DNA of 64,000 nt from Dryas octopetala (taxonomy: Eukaryota; Streptophyta; Magnoliopsida; Rosales; Rosaceae). The position numbers and the translations under genes are program-made. Under the pieces are notes generated by a model, which was not told the DNA's origin, searched no databases, and worked only from the letters and a program-made list of their open reading frames with translations. Below are positions 1 through 10,200 of this stretch, in pieces; positions within the stretch are counted from its first letter, which is position 1; every line of letters starts with the position of its first letter. The stretch is taken from positions 19,485,614 to 19,549,613 of the forward strand of contig OY992836.1 of NCBI GenBank assembly GCA_963921425.1. Reading direction: 5' to 3'.

Positions 1-28
1 AATCAAAAACCCCTCCTTACCAAATCAA

Positions 29-709
29 TCATTTGAACTCGAAGGTCGGCACTGGGGGCGCATCAAAACTCTCCAAAACCTTCGTCTCGCTTCCACTACT
101 CTTCACCTCAGGCTCTTTGTTCTTCCCAAACCACCCTCCGAACCACGAACCAGAAGAACTCTCCTCGGAGGAGCCACTATGCGAAGACGGTGCCTCTGGG
201 CCGGGCAGGCCCGGAGCCCGGCCCATAGGAGGAAGCCCAGGAAGCCCAGCCGTATTCGGCGGCTCTTCCATCATAATAGGCATCTGTTGCTGTTGACTCA
301 TAAACTTGTTAAGCATGATCCCAGCCCCTTCGATCAGCGCCAATAGGACCCCGCCGTAGACAGCCGATCGAGCCGAGGCGCCGAGCCCCTGGCGCATCTG
401 GAGGAAGCCACCTGTGGCGGCGCCGGCGATAATGGAGTTCCAGGGATCCTCCTTTTGGCGCACGTAGACCATGGTGCAGTCGAAGGCGGAGAACAGGCCG
501 CCCCAAACGGCGAAGCTCCCGCCGACACGCGGCGCGTTCATGCGCACGGCTTGCGAACCGCCGACGAGCCGGGTGCCGGAGGGGGAGTTGTAGACGCCCT
601 TGAGGAAGTGGAAGGCGGAGCCGCCGACGGCGCCCATGCCGAAGGCGCCGCCTATGTCATCGAGAATGCGGTCCGGGCACGGTTCCCGAGAAGTCTCTGG
701 AGTTCCCAT
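29..709 (-). CDS. TIM17: Mitochondrial inner-membrane translocase subunit TIM17
   Basis: Intronless 226-residue reading frame. TIM17 is a channel-forming subunit of the TIM23 complex, which imports presequence proteins across or into the inner mitochondrial membrane. The family signature is clear: the N-terminal [14 protein letters not shown] stretch (residues 10-23), a glycine-rich first membrane segment, the FSAFDC motif near residue 75, and GxxxG-rich hydrophobic stretches up to about residue 140, giving the usual four membrane segments. After that comes a proline- and serine-rich hydrophilic tail of about 85 residues ending in FEFK. Long variable tails are known in plant TIM17 paralogues. 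The start is the ATG at 707-709; upstream (plus-strand 760-780) is a GA-rich stretch likely to be 5' UTR. The stop lies close to the window edge, so the 3' UTR is outside. Family assignment is secure; which paralogue is not. Confidence 0.95.
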   Translation of the reverse strand: MGTPETSREPCPDRILDDIGGAFGMGAVGGSAFHFLKGVYNSPSGTRLVGGSQAVRMNAPRVGGSFAVWGGLFSAFDCTMVYVRQKEDPWNSIIAGAATGGFLQMRQGLGASARSAVYGGVLLALIEGAGIMLNKFMSQQQQMPIMMEEPPNTAGLPGLPPMGRAPGLPGPEAPSSHSGSSEESSSGSWFGGWFGKNKEPEVKSSGSETKVLESFDAPPVPTFEFK

Positions 710-1380
710 GGTGTTAGAGGCGGTGGGGGCGAGAGGGTTTTTCGCCTTCGAGGTTGAAGCTTGAAAAAGAGAGAGAGAGATCGAAATAAGGGGACTTGTT
801 TACTTGTTGTTCTAGGTTTTAGTTTGGCGGTTTGACGGAAATATCCTTCTAAGAATCTAAAATATCGGGTCGAGTTTTTTGGTCCGGGTGAAAATGTTTG
901 TGAACTGACATTTATAGCCTCAGATCAAAATAAAGGAAAATCTAGTACTAAAAACAAATGGAAATCGTGCAATACTATTGTTTTTTTTTCTTATTAAACT
1001 GCATAGTAAATTGAATAAAATTATTATTTAGGCTTTACAATTACAATTATAATAAAACTTACACTTTAAATTCATTTTATAGTTTATAAACATTCAAATG
1101 TTCTTGTAATAGTTAGTTAATGTCACTTTTAAATATCATTGATTAATAATGATATAGAGCATTTAAGCGCATGACATAAGGTTTAAACAACTTGAAAAAC
1201 TTAATTTCAAAAGCAAATATTAAATGAAAAGGTAAACAAATTATTGTCCAAAAGAAACAATAAAATTCCCACTTAGTGAATCGAACAAAGCCTAAACCCA
1301 TGGGCCGAAACACAGTCACAATCCAAAGTGGCTAGAGGAAACCACGGAAATTTTTAAGAAGCAAATTTCCCAAAGGGGGG
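710..1380. other. Upstream region of TIM17, no gene seen
   Basis: AT-rich sequence after a short GA-rich 5' UTR of TIM17. I see no coding signal; this presumably holds the TIM17 promoter. Confidence 0.5.
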
Positions 1381-1636
1381 GGCTGTTCAGACCACCCAAA
1401 CCTGCTAAATTGACCACCCCATTCAAAAACCCACCCCTCCAATTTCGGCCGGCCACCACTCCCCGCCGCCGGCGCAACCCACCCCACCCCCTCCCCATGG
1501 CCGGCGCGACCCCCCTCCCCACTGCCGGCGCGACCCACCCCTCCCCATGGCCGGCGCGACCCCCCTCCCCTGGCCCGATCTCCTTCCCTCTCTCTGCCAT
1601 CTTCTCTCTCTCCCCCTCTGTCTGCCTCCCTCCCTC
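1381..1636 (+). mobile_element. Possible transposon terminus followed by GC-rich minisatellite
   Basis: The sequence opens with GGCTGTTCAGACCACCC and continues with a segment resembling, in inverted orientation, the end at 28594-28632 (about 30 of 39 positions agree by eye). From about 1490 a 24-27-bp GC-rich unit containing GGCCGGCGCGACCC is repeated about three times, then CT-rich sequence runs into the N gap. The element's other end is not visible, so it could be a DNA-transposon end or a fragment. The superfamily is unknown. Confidence 0.35.
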
Positions 1637-1836
1637 NNNNNNNNNNNNNNNNNNNNNNNNNNNNNNNNNNNNNNNNNNNNNNNNNNNNNNNNNNNNNNNN
1701 NNNNNNNNNNNNNNNNNNNNNNNNNNNNNNNNNNNNNNNNNNNNNNNNNNNNNNNNNNNNNNNNNNNNNNNNNNNNNNNNNNNNNNNNNNNNNNNNNNNN
1801 NNNNNNNNNNNNNNNNNNNNNNNNNNNNNNNNNNNN
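1637..1836. other. Assembly gap (200 N)
   Basis: A run of exactly 200 N bases bordered by CT-rich low-complexity sequence. The true length and content are unknown. Confidence 1.
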
Positions 1837-2046
1837 CTCAGTCTCTGCTCATTCATCCTCAATAAACTTCGGAGGGGTTTAGCTAACCGATGCTATGTGC
1901 CGTGGACTATGGATATTATGAGTGGATAAGGTACACAGTGAATCAAGAGCCTGCTACTTTCGCCAGATATTGTTTCTGATTCAGGTTTTGTTCCTTTCTG
2001 CATCCTTTTTTATGCTTCCCGATTCAGTTATCTGATTTTTAAGTTA

Positions 2047-3906
2047 GTGAATAAAATGTACACTAATTTAACAAAGGGCCAAGCATTTCCCTTGGCTGTA
2101 AGGGTTTGTTCAAGACCCAGATGCTTCAAATCATTCCACACCTCAAAGCCCCAATCTTTACAGATTGGCTCTCATCCAAAACCCCCACTAAACCTTAGTT
2201 GGGTGAGGTTCACTAAACCCACATGTGGTTCTGATCATAAAACGTATGGGATGTCCCATTTGGTTCATTTTCCAACCGATTCCTGTTATAAGATCGTAGA
2301 AAGGGGCATTAATGCAAAACCCAGAAGTGTCACAAGCGGATTTAGGCTTAGAAGTAGAGGTTTTTCGAATTGGTCTACACAGAAAGTTAATGGAGGGAGT
2401 GGTGTGGCAAGAGCTGGGAAAAGATTCCCATGGTTGCCATCAGCCAAAGCCAAGGAAGCAAAAGGGTTGGAGAAAGCAACAGCTACAAAGATATCTCTTT
2501 CTTCTTGGGAAGAATCTGCTAAGATGTTAGAGAAAGTCAGCGATAATGCTTCTAGGGGGGAATCTGCAAAGAATTTTGATGGGGATAGTAGTAAGTCCTC
2601 TTGGGACAAATCAGCAAAAAGGTCAGGGGAAGAAAATAAGTCGAAGACCGGTCGTTCTTCTTGGGAGGTGTCAGCAGAAACTTTTGTTGGGAAAAGTGGT
2701 TCACGAGAGCAGGGGAGGAAAGAAAGTAGAACTAGAATAGTAAGTATGGTAAAGGATCGGCAAAGTGATTACAGTGAGAGGAATGCAAGATTGGAAGAAG
2801 CCGATACAGAAGGAGATGAAGAAAAAGAAGAAGAAATGGAGGTTGTTGATGATCCAAGGTGGGATAAGATTAAATATAGGTTCAGGGGAATGGAAGATGA
2901 AAAATTTGGATCTCGGAGACCTGAGAATCAAAGGTGGAATAGGCAGGAAAATTGGGGTAGAAAGACATGGAAAGAGGCTACTGAATCATCTGTGCCTAGG
3001 ATGGTTGGCCAAGGTGTTTATGGTGTTGGTCCAGTTTTAGCTGCTTTGTCAGCTAGAAGAAGAGAATTTTATGCATTGTATATTCAAGAAGGGTTGGATT
3101 TCAGCAATAATAATAAAAAGAAGAAGGACAAGAAGAGCTTTGAGAGAGTTTTGAGGATGGCTGATAAACTTGGGTTAAGTATAAAGGATGTGTCCAAGCA
3201 TGATCTTAATATGGTTGTTGATAATCGACCTCACCAGGGTCTGGTTCTAGATGCTTCTGCATTGGAGATGGTAAAAATCAAGGAATTGGACCCAGTTTCA
3301 GTCGAGGAAGATAAGGGTTCTCTTTGGGTAGCTTTGGATGAGGTTACAGATCCTCAGAATTTGGGGGCAATCATCAGGTCTGCTTACTTCTTTGGAGCTT
3401 CAGGGGTGGTGTTATGTGCAAAGAATTCAGCCCCACTGAGTGGTGTTGTGAGCAAAGCAAGTGCAGGCTCACTTGAGTTTATGGAGTTGAGATACTGCAA
3501 GAATATGATGCAGTTCCTAACAACCTCGGCTGAAAATGGTTGGCGAGTTCTTGGAGGTTCTGTTTCTACCAAAGCTATTCCTTTGAATGAGGTTGTGCCC
3601 AGTGTACCAACAATTCTTGTTCTGGGCAGTGAGGGCACTGGGTTGAGGCCTTTGGTAGAAAGATCTTGCACTGACTTGATTAGAATCCCAGGGAATATTC
3701 CTTTGGATGTAACTGCTAGTGGAGTTGATGATAGTGAGACTGTGGATATGAATCATGGGTGCTCAGCTCAAGAGTTCCGATCATTTTTGGCTGTAGAGAG
3801 CTTGAATGTCAGTGTTGCAGCTGGTGTGCTTCTTCATCACTTAACGGGGAACAATTACAAGAAAGATGTTAATGTGGTTGATGGGCAGATTGACGGACTT
3901 GATTGA
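2047..3906 (+). CDS. SpoU/TrmH-family RNA 2'-O-ribose methyltransferase, organellar (MRM1-like)
   Basis: Single-exon, 619 residues. Members transfer a methyl group from S-adenosylmethionine to a ribose 2'-OH, usually in rRNA; the yeast/human relative MRM1 acts on mitochondrial large-subunit rRNA. The first 300 or so residues are basic, serine-rich and poorly ordered, beginning with an organelle-targeting-like stretch, and include three SSWE/SSWD-type repeats (about residues 155-210). A substrate-binding domain follows (GVGPVLAAL near 327). The SPOUT core has its three motifs: NLGAIIRSA (from 438), ILVLGSEGTGL (from 523), and IPLDVTA with NVSVAAGVL (about 550-595). About 30 residues lie between the two halves of motif 3, more than in bacterial TrmH; this looks like an acidic loop insertion, not a frameshift. 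Organelle (mitochondrion or plastid) is inferred, not proven. Confidence 0.88.
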   Translation: MNKMYTNLTKGQAFPLAVRVCSRPRCFKSFHTSKPQSLQIGSHPKPPLNLSWVRFTKPTCGSDHKTYGMSHLVHFPTDSCYKIVERGINAKPRSVTSGFRLRSRGFSNWSTQKVNGGSGVARAGKRFPWLPSAKAKEAKGLEKATATKISLSSWEESAKMLEKVSDNASRGESAKNFDGDSSKSSWDKSAKRSGEENKSKTGRSSWEVSAETFVGKSGSREQGRKESRTRIVSMVKDRQSDYSERNARLEEADTEGDEEKEEEMEVVDDPRWDKIKYRFRGMEDEKFGSRRPENQRWNRQENWGRKTWKEATESSVPRMVGQGVYGVGPVLAALSARRREFYALYIQEGLDFSNNNKKKKDKKSFERVLRMADKLGLSIKDVSKHDLNMVVDNRPHQGLVLDASALEMVKIKELDPVSVEEDKGSLWVALDEVTDPQNLGAIIRSAYFFGASGVVLCAKNSAPLSGVVSKASAGSLEFMELRYCKNMMQFLTTSAENGWRVLGGSVSTKAIPLNEVVPSVPTILVLGSEGTGLRPLVERSCTDLIRIPGNIPLDVTASGVDDSETVDMNHGCSAQEFRSFLAVESLNVSVAAGVLLHHLTGNNYKKDVNVVDGQIDGLD

Positions 3907-6618
3907 TATTCAGATTAGACCCTCCATTTATTTTCTGGCTCAGTTCATTTATATAAAGTAGTCTATAGTAGCATGATGCCCTTTTTTTTATTTCTCTTTA
4001 TCATAAACATTGTAGTTTGTATTAGCACTGTTTAGAGCTTTATCTAAAATTAGGAGTAGGTTTACAATTTTGATTTTCTTCTCGCCTCTTGATTTGAAAC
4101 ATGTAGTATAACAACTCTAGTTTTTGGTGTTAATGCAATGGGATCATCAATTGTTGTCCTCACAGTTGATACTGTTGTCAAGCTACTGATATATGGGAGG
4201 TATGGATGTTATTACTGAATTTGATTGTAGAAACAGCCCCCGATCGTCCTCAAAGTTATTTGTGAGCTTGGCACATAAATTTGATGATACTTATTCTAAC
4301 GTTAATGTATGATTACCACAACTCTCATGATTATATGAATTATGCTCTGCTTTCAATTGCTGCATTACAGTACTGTCTGCAGTTATAGAGCTATAGCTAT
4401 GTTGTCAAGCTAAAATTTTGCGTTTTCTGCAACTGCACTTGCAGTATTAGAACTGCTCTAGGCTCTGCATATGGAATAGTGTGGATGTAAGATGTTGACA
4501 AGTTGTTAATTTATTCATCACCTATGTATAATTGCTTTTGAACATGTGGTTTGAAAGGGTACACATTTTTGGGCTTTTTTTTATGAGCCGTCGGGCTTAG
4601 AAAACCTGAAAAATACATGGACTTGGGCTAGTCATGCCCAATAGATGCTCATTGAACATCTTTATGCTTTTCATTAGTTAAGACCTCAAAAAACTGCACG
4701 TGCTAAAAGATGGTCTATCAACTTTCCCAATCACTTCACTCCCATGATGTTATGCCGAAATCATTATAGCCATAGCTGCTTCATTCATACCACAAACTCT
4801 TGTCATCTACATGGAATAGATTTATAGAATTTCCATTGGGTCATATGGACAATGAATGCCTGCTAGACAGTTTCGTACACCACTGCCCTTTTTGCCTCTT
4901 GTGCCGGCTTCATGGTCCACTTTATTGAGTTGTTTCATACTTTCATTAGACTTTAGGAAGCTTACCAAGTGCTTGACCAACAAACAAAAAAGGAAGCTTA
5001 CCAAGTGCCAAGTCGGATACGTGAGCAAATTAACACAGTGGCTCTTAGTCCCCACCACTATCTGCAAAATTAAAACTCTTTTTTAGACTTAAATATAAAA
5101 GTATAAGACGGTTAACTCACTTAACTCTCTTTAAAGTCGAAAGTCTAAATTTATTATATGTATAGCATATTAAGAGATATGAGAAATGCATGTATCACAT
5201 ACTAAGAGAAATGAAAAATACATGTCAAATCTGTCGTTATCTCCATAATTGTTATATTCTCCCTAATATTTTGTCAATCCTAAACTCAATTAATGCTACG
5301 TGATTGGTTATATGGTTGATTGCCAACAAATGCATTGGCCCACGCTGACCAAATAACTTATCCATGATAGAAATCTCAGAAAGCTAACAATCATCCCTCT
5401 ACTAAGAATTGTAGGCACAAGTCAAATTAATTAGGCGACTGGTAGGTTAAGGATGTACGACCCCATTACCCCAAACAATCAAATTTCCTATCTTTTTTTT
5501 TATATATCCATCTACAAACTACAATCAATGTGCTATCTTTTCCTAACATGGTCCATCGGCTACAAAGCTGGCAAGAACATGTGATATTGTGATGTGATTG
5601 AGAAGCAAGTGAATATATATAGATTGCTCTCATGCCTCCCTCTGCTTCAAGTCCTGATATGGCCCATCCCAGCTGCCTTCCCATAGCTGATAGCATGTTA
5701 ATTAACCTAACTTGCTCATTGACAGCCCACTTCTTGCCAAAAAAAAGCACTTAATTGCATAAGTTCTCTTGCATCTTTTTGTGAGGATGACCAACACTAC
5801 TTCCCTTATACATCTGGCTTCCCAATTTAGTTCCATACAATATTCATCTTGTATCCATATAATCATATTAAACGGTGGTTTTCATTCTATACCCTAAATA
5901 GGAAAAGTGAATTTGTTATATTCGAAATTAAAAGAATGATTGTGTGATATACAAGGTTGCATTCTAGAAATTTTCTTTCATTAGAAGTAAAAGCAGGTTA
6001 TTGGGTTTGACTTTTGAGCTACAAACTTTGACATATAATCACATCATTCCCCTATTATACTAAGTCGTCTGTGCATTTGGTTGTTGTACGTGAAACATAA
6101 CTTTCTATCAGTTGTCACCATGTGACCACAAGATGATGTGCTTGTGGTTTGTACTTTGTAGACATCTACAAGTGCATATTAATGAATCCGGCAAAATGTG
6201 CACATTAGTGTGATGAAATAAGCAGATTTATTACTCGCGAGAAGGAAGATTCTATAGAACCCAAATTAGATTCTATAGTACAAATTTTTTGTTGTAATAC
6301 ACTGAAATTAAAGAGACTAAATATATTGGTCATTTTTATTGTTAATATACTTGTTAAATCCACATGGTCTTTATTTTTAAAAAAAATTAGATGAACGATA
6401 ATGATAATTTAAGAACAATTGGATTAATGTTAAATATTTTTAAGAACGGTTGTCCACACATATATGGATGATTATTGTGACGTATGTAAATTTCATCGTG
6501 GATCTCACTCACAAAAAAACAAAGATTAAATTAAGATAATTTATTTAATTAATTTCAAAGTAGTACGTTTTGCTAATTTTCCTTGATTTACTAATAACTT
6601 CCACGACTGACAAAGTAG
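3907..6618. other. Intergenic, no gene recognised
   Basis: Holds the methyltransferase 3' UTR and about 2.5 kb of AT-rich DNA. The open frames here (for example 4822-5086 on both strands and 5466-5750) show no family resemblance and no splice context. I see no RNA gene or convincing repeat. Confidence 0.5.
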
Positions 6619-7294
6619 TTTGGTATTACTGTGCGAAAAAACAGCTGTGAAGTAAAACAGCTGTGAAGTAAAGTCAGCTGTAAAGTAAAGCAGTTGAGTG
6701 TTTGATAAACTATGTTTTCAAAAGTGCTGTGAGTGCAAAAAACAGTATCAAAGTGTTTGATAAATGTTAATATAAAAATGCTGTGATTGTGTATAATTAC
6801 TAAAATGGACATGATGCTGAAAGTGCATTTCACTTATTTGTTTGGTAAAAATGAAATGTTTTTTTTACTTGTTTTTGAAATTTTTGACTACAAATTTTTA
6901 TTAGCATTAATTTTTCTAAGAACAACATTATTAAATAAGTATGCCTATTATTTTTGTAAGCATATTATAATTTTAATCGTATAAATAAAATATCATAATT
7001 AATTATCACAATATAAAATATAACTAACAATGAACATATTTTTTAATTTAAATAAACAAATAAAAATTATAGAAATCAATAAGAATATTATGAGTAAAAT
7101 AAAATATTCATTGTTGTTGTGAGTCACTGCAGCTTTCAAAAGCACTTACAAACCTGCTTTCTGTTTTTGCTGTGAGGAGTTGAGATTGTGAGAAAAAGCA
7201 ATTTTTTATTTTTTTACCAAACACCAAAACTGCTGTAGATGATTGAGAATTGTCATCCACAGCAGCTTTTGGGTCCTCCACCGCAATCCCAAAC
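6619..7294. mobile_element. Non-autonomous DNA transposon, MITE-like, with degenerate inverted ends
   Basis: The left end reads GTTTGGTATTACTGTG and the right end, in reverse complement, GTTTGGGATTGCGGTGG. Subterminal AACAGCTGTG-type repeats on the left (three copies in 6650-6700) are mirrored by CACAGCAGC on the right (7258-7267). The interior is AT-rich and non-coding. No clean target duplication is visible, in part because the right end was later copied in a tandem duplication. The ends resemble hAT-type MITEs; that is an inference. Confidence 0.55.
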
Positions 7295-7618
7295 GGAGCC
7301 TAAGCCTAAGTATGATGCCACGTGTTTGTATTTCAGTGAATATAGCCGTTCAAATTTAATTACTATTCAGCTTATGAGGTTATGACACATGGTTGGGTCT
7401 GTTAGTATTTTGGTTATAATTCAGTTAGTCTGGTTAGCTGGGTTTTGGGTCCTCCACCGCAATCCCAAACGGAGCCTAAGCCTAAGTATGATGCCACGTG
7501 TTTGTATTTCAGTGAATATAGCCGTTCAAATTTAATTACTATTCAACTTATGAGGTTATGACACATGGTTGGGTCTGTTAGTATTTTGGTTATAATTCAG
7601 TTAGTCTGGTTAGCTGGG
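7267..7618. repeat. 176-bp tandem duplication (two copies)
   Basis: Positions 7267-7442 and 7443-7618 are the same 176-bp unit; I find one difference (G at 7370, A at 7546). The unit contains the right terminus of the upstream MITE-like element plus flanking DNA, so the duplication postdates the insertion and is recent. Confidence 0.9.
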
Positions 7619-7665
7619 TTGTGGCTTTGTAAGCTTAGCTTAGCTCATGTATATATCTACACGAT

Positions 7666-8701
7666 CAGTGACGAATGCACGTTGTGGGCTGCAGCCCATG
7701 CTCTTTTCTGGTTTTTTAGCTTACCTAGGTAGCTTAGCCCATCCAATTTCCATCCCAAGCACAGTAGCCCACTACCTACAGTTTAAGTATTTTTTTTTTT
7801 TCTGCTGAGGAACAACTTCTCACATGCTGCAGCTACTGCCTCTTTGTTTAATGAAAAAAAATTACTTTTACTTACTTCCACTCCCCCCAAAAACAGCCCA
7901 TAGATCCGCACTTGCTCCAACTTCTTTCCTCTGCAGCTCCAAAACTTATCTCCCCGGCCCCACACAAATAGCTCAACCCTCAAATCTCCAAGGGGTGCCA
8001 AGCCGCCAAGGTATTATATATGTATTTGCACCCAATCTCTATACTCCTTTTTTTTGGCTCAACTATCTATTAAAATTAGAAATTTTTGCAATTTTAAAAT
8101 TAGAGCTTTGATTATTTTTTATAATTAAATTAGGGTTTGATTATTTTTTTGATTAAACTATAGCTTGATTATTGTGATGGTTAAATTACAAATTGATTGG
8201 GAACATATAAAACAATATAAAATTCTAAATTGGGAACCTATCAAGTTGAGATTTGAAAAATTGGGAACATATAAACAATAGACATGCAATTCTAAATTTA
8301 AGTTGTATGTCTTTTATGTGTAGATATTCATTTTCAAGGTATTAACTAAGTGACTCATACTTATAGGTCTACAAGTTATTATTGTATGATCATCCACATT
8401 AAAAGAAAATTTTCTAATAGTATCGATACTTAATGATTTTTGCTATTTGAAGAAACATATGACCCAACTTAGATAGTATGTATATTGTATTTGCATTGCA
8501 TGTTTAATTGTTGTATTGCTATCTTTTTTTTTGTGTGATTTTTTTCATTTGTTTAGATATGCATTTTTAGGGTAAGACTCATTATGTTTCCCCTAACTAT
8601 GTGTAACTTTTTTTTTTGCTAATGAAATTCATTATACGGTCGAGTTTCACTCGTAAGCTAAGTTTAGCCCACCCCATTTTAAAATCCTAGATTCGTCCCT
8701 G
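7666..8701. mobile_element. Non-autonomous hAT transposon, 1,036 bp, with 8-bp TSD
   Basis: The ends are inverted: CAGTGACGAATGCA on the left, and CAGGGACGAATCTAG as the reverse complement of the right. The element is flanked by TACACGAT at 7658-7665 and 8702-8709, an exact 8-bp target duplication as expected for hAT. There is no transposase reading frame. The interior has two stretches with pyrimidine-rich and TTTTTT runs and no recognisable gene. Confidence 0.85.
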
Positions 8702-8709
8702 TACACGAT

Positions 8710-9780
8710 CATATTCTTTTGTAATCATCTTGATCATAATCAAAAGACTTCACTTTCTTCTATCTCCTTCTCTCAATTCCTCTGAATTTTCTCTTTTTCT
8801 TATTCTTTCATTCGTGATCACATTGTTCATGTAAATTAGGTATTTTAATAAAACACAATTAATTAGCGTACACGAGTAGACTTGACTCTTGATTCGTGCC
8901 CAATAATTGCTCAGCATCCTATATTATATTTCTTATTTTGTAAAATTGTCAAACGGCAATAATGAACTACAAAATGAGGACAATCATCCCCACTCTCCAG
9001 TTTATATAAGATACATTGATTTCCAATTAATTGCAATGAAGCATTCCTAGGCTGGCTAGGCATTAGCAGGCAACGTAGTGAGGCTAAATTAACTAGGAAA
9101 CTTCTTTGTGTTTTTTCTTAATTTTCTCCGGAAAAAAAAAAAAAAATCTAACATACAACTATACAAGCAGTAAATGATATACAAATATATTTATTTCCTT
9201 GATGGCTTCTATGAGTTTTAAACTGAAGACAAAATGAGATTATATGCGATCACTAAACCAAATAATCATTAGCAATAATATATATATTGAATTCACTATT
9301 TTACTATTAAAATACAAAATTTTCATGATTAAAAGAATTTATATAGCATAAAAAATCATAGCCGAATTGAAACAATGTACAAACCCAAATAAATAAGAGT
9401 TAGGAACAATCTAGCTCATATAAGAGATTTAAAAAAAACAAAGACTATAGCGTCAAATCTAGTTATACCAGGCCATTTTTCATGTTAATCTTCTTTGTAT
9501 GACTCGGATTGGAATTAAGAAAGAGGATATACTATGGTGCTTTTTGAAATTAAAAAAAGGTAGTACAACAGAGCAAATTAAAGATTCGAATCATAAAGAA
9601 GCATCTACCTTGGGTGCCACGTCAGACGTTCTCTCAATTCTCACTAGGTTGTTGTTATGTATAAATAACAACCAACCCAACTGTATCAATCTCTCTCCGC
9701 TCCTTTCCCTCTCTCTCTAAAATCTCAACCTTAAAAAGGAGAAAAGGCAGCACGAGAAGGGAATAAGGGGATTGGTTGTT
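8710..9780. other. Intergenic AT-rich DNA upstream of GCS
   Basis: No gene recognised. A 73-codon open frame at 9499-9720 has no family resemblance. The distal promoter of the glucosylceramide synthase gene probably lies in the last few hundred bases. Confidence 0.45.
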
Positions 9781-9835
9781 GTATTGTGTTGTGTTGTGTT
9801 GTGTTGGGTTGTGTTGTATTGGGTTGTGTGGTCCA
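9781..9835 (+). repeat. TGTTG-type microsatellite
   Basis: A run of about ten TGTTG/GGTTG pentamers with few interruptions, about 370 bp before the GCS start codon. Confidence 0.85.
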
Positions 9836-9929
9836 TCAGGCCCAGCCAGCCCTCAGAGCCAACCAGCCCCCCCCCAAACCTGTCTTGGTACTCTTGTGTC
9901 TTCGAAATATAAAATTACGCGCTCTCTCA

Positions 9930-10200
9930 CTCTAACCCCTCCCCCTTCTTTCTCTCTCTATCGCCCTTCTATCTCTCTCTTACGTTTTTCTCGACGCTGT
10001 TCGTCTTCGTTCGTCGTCCATGGCGATCTGAGAGAGAATGTCTGCGTAGCTCAAGCCTCGGGCTTCTCTCCTCGCCATCTTCGTCTTCTCCCCTGGACAA
10101 ACAAACGGACACGCACGCAACGCAACTCAGAGGAAAAGACTGAGAGATAGAGAGAGAGATATACACCAGATACAGAGAGAATCGAATTTACACAAACACA
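9930..10200 (+). promoter_or_regulatory. Probable core promoter and 5' UTR of GCS
   Basis: CT-rich tracts (9930-9985), then GA-rich tracts (10140-10180), immediately before the start codon, typical of plant 5' UTRs. The GAGA-type run 10144-10158 and the upstream CT run are the only specific elements visible. The transcription start is not determinable by eye. Confidence 0.45.

Noticed and set aside
33..757. Open frames opposite TIM17
   Set aside because: GC-rich shadow frames of the real minus-strand gene; no family resemblance.
5725..5760. TTGCCAAAAAAAA near 5737 as another micro-insertion
   Set aside because: Only a CACTT five-base repeat flanks it; too short to distinguish from chance.
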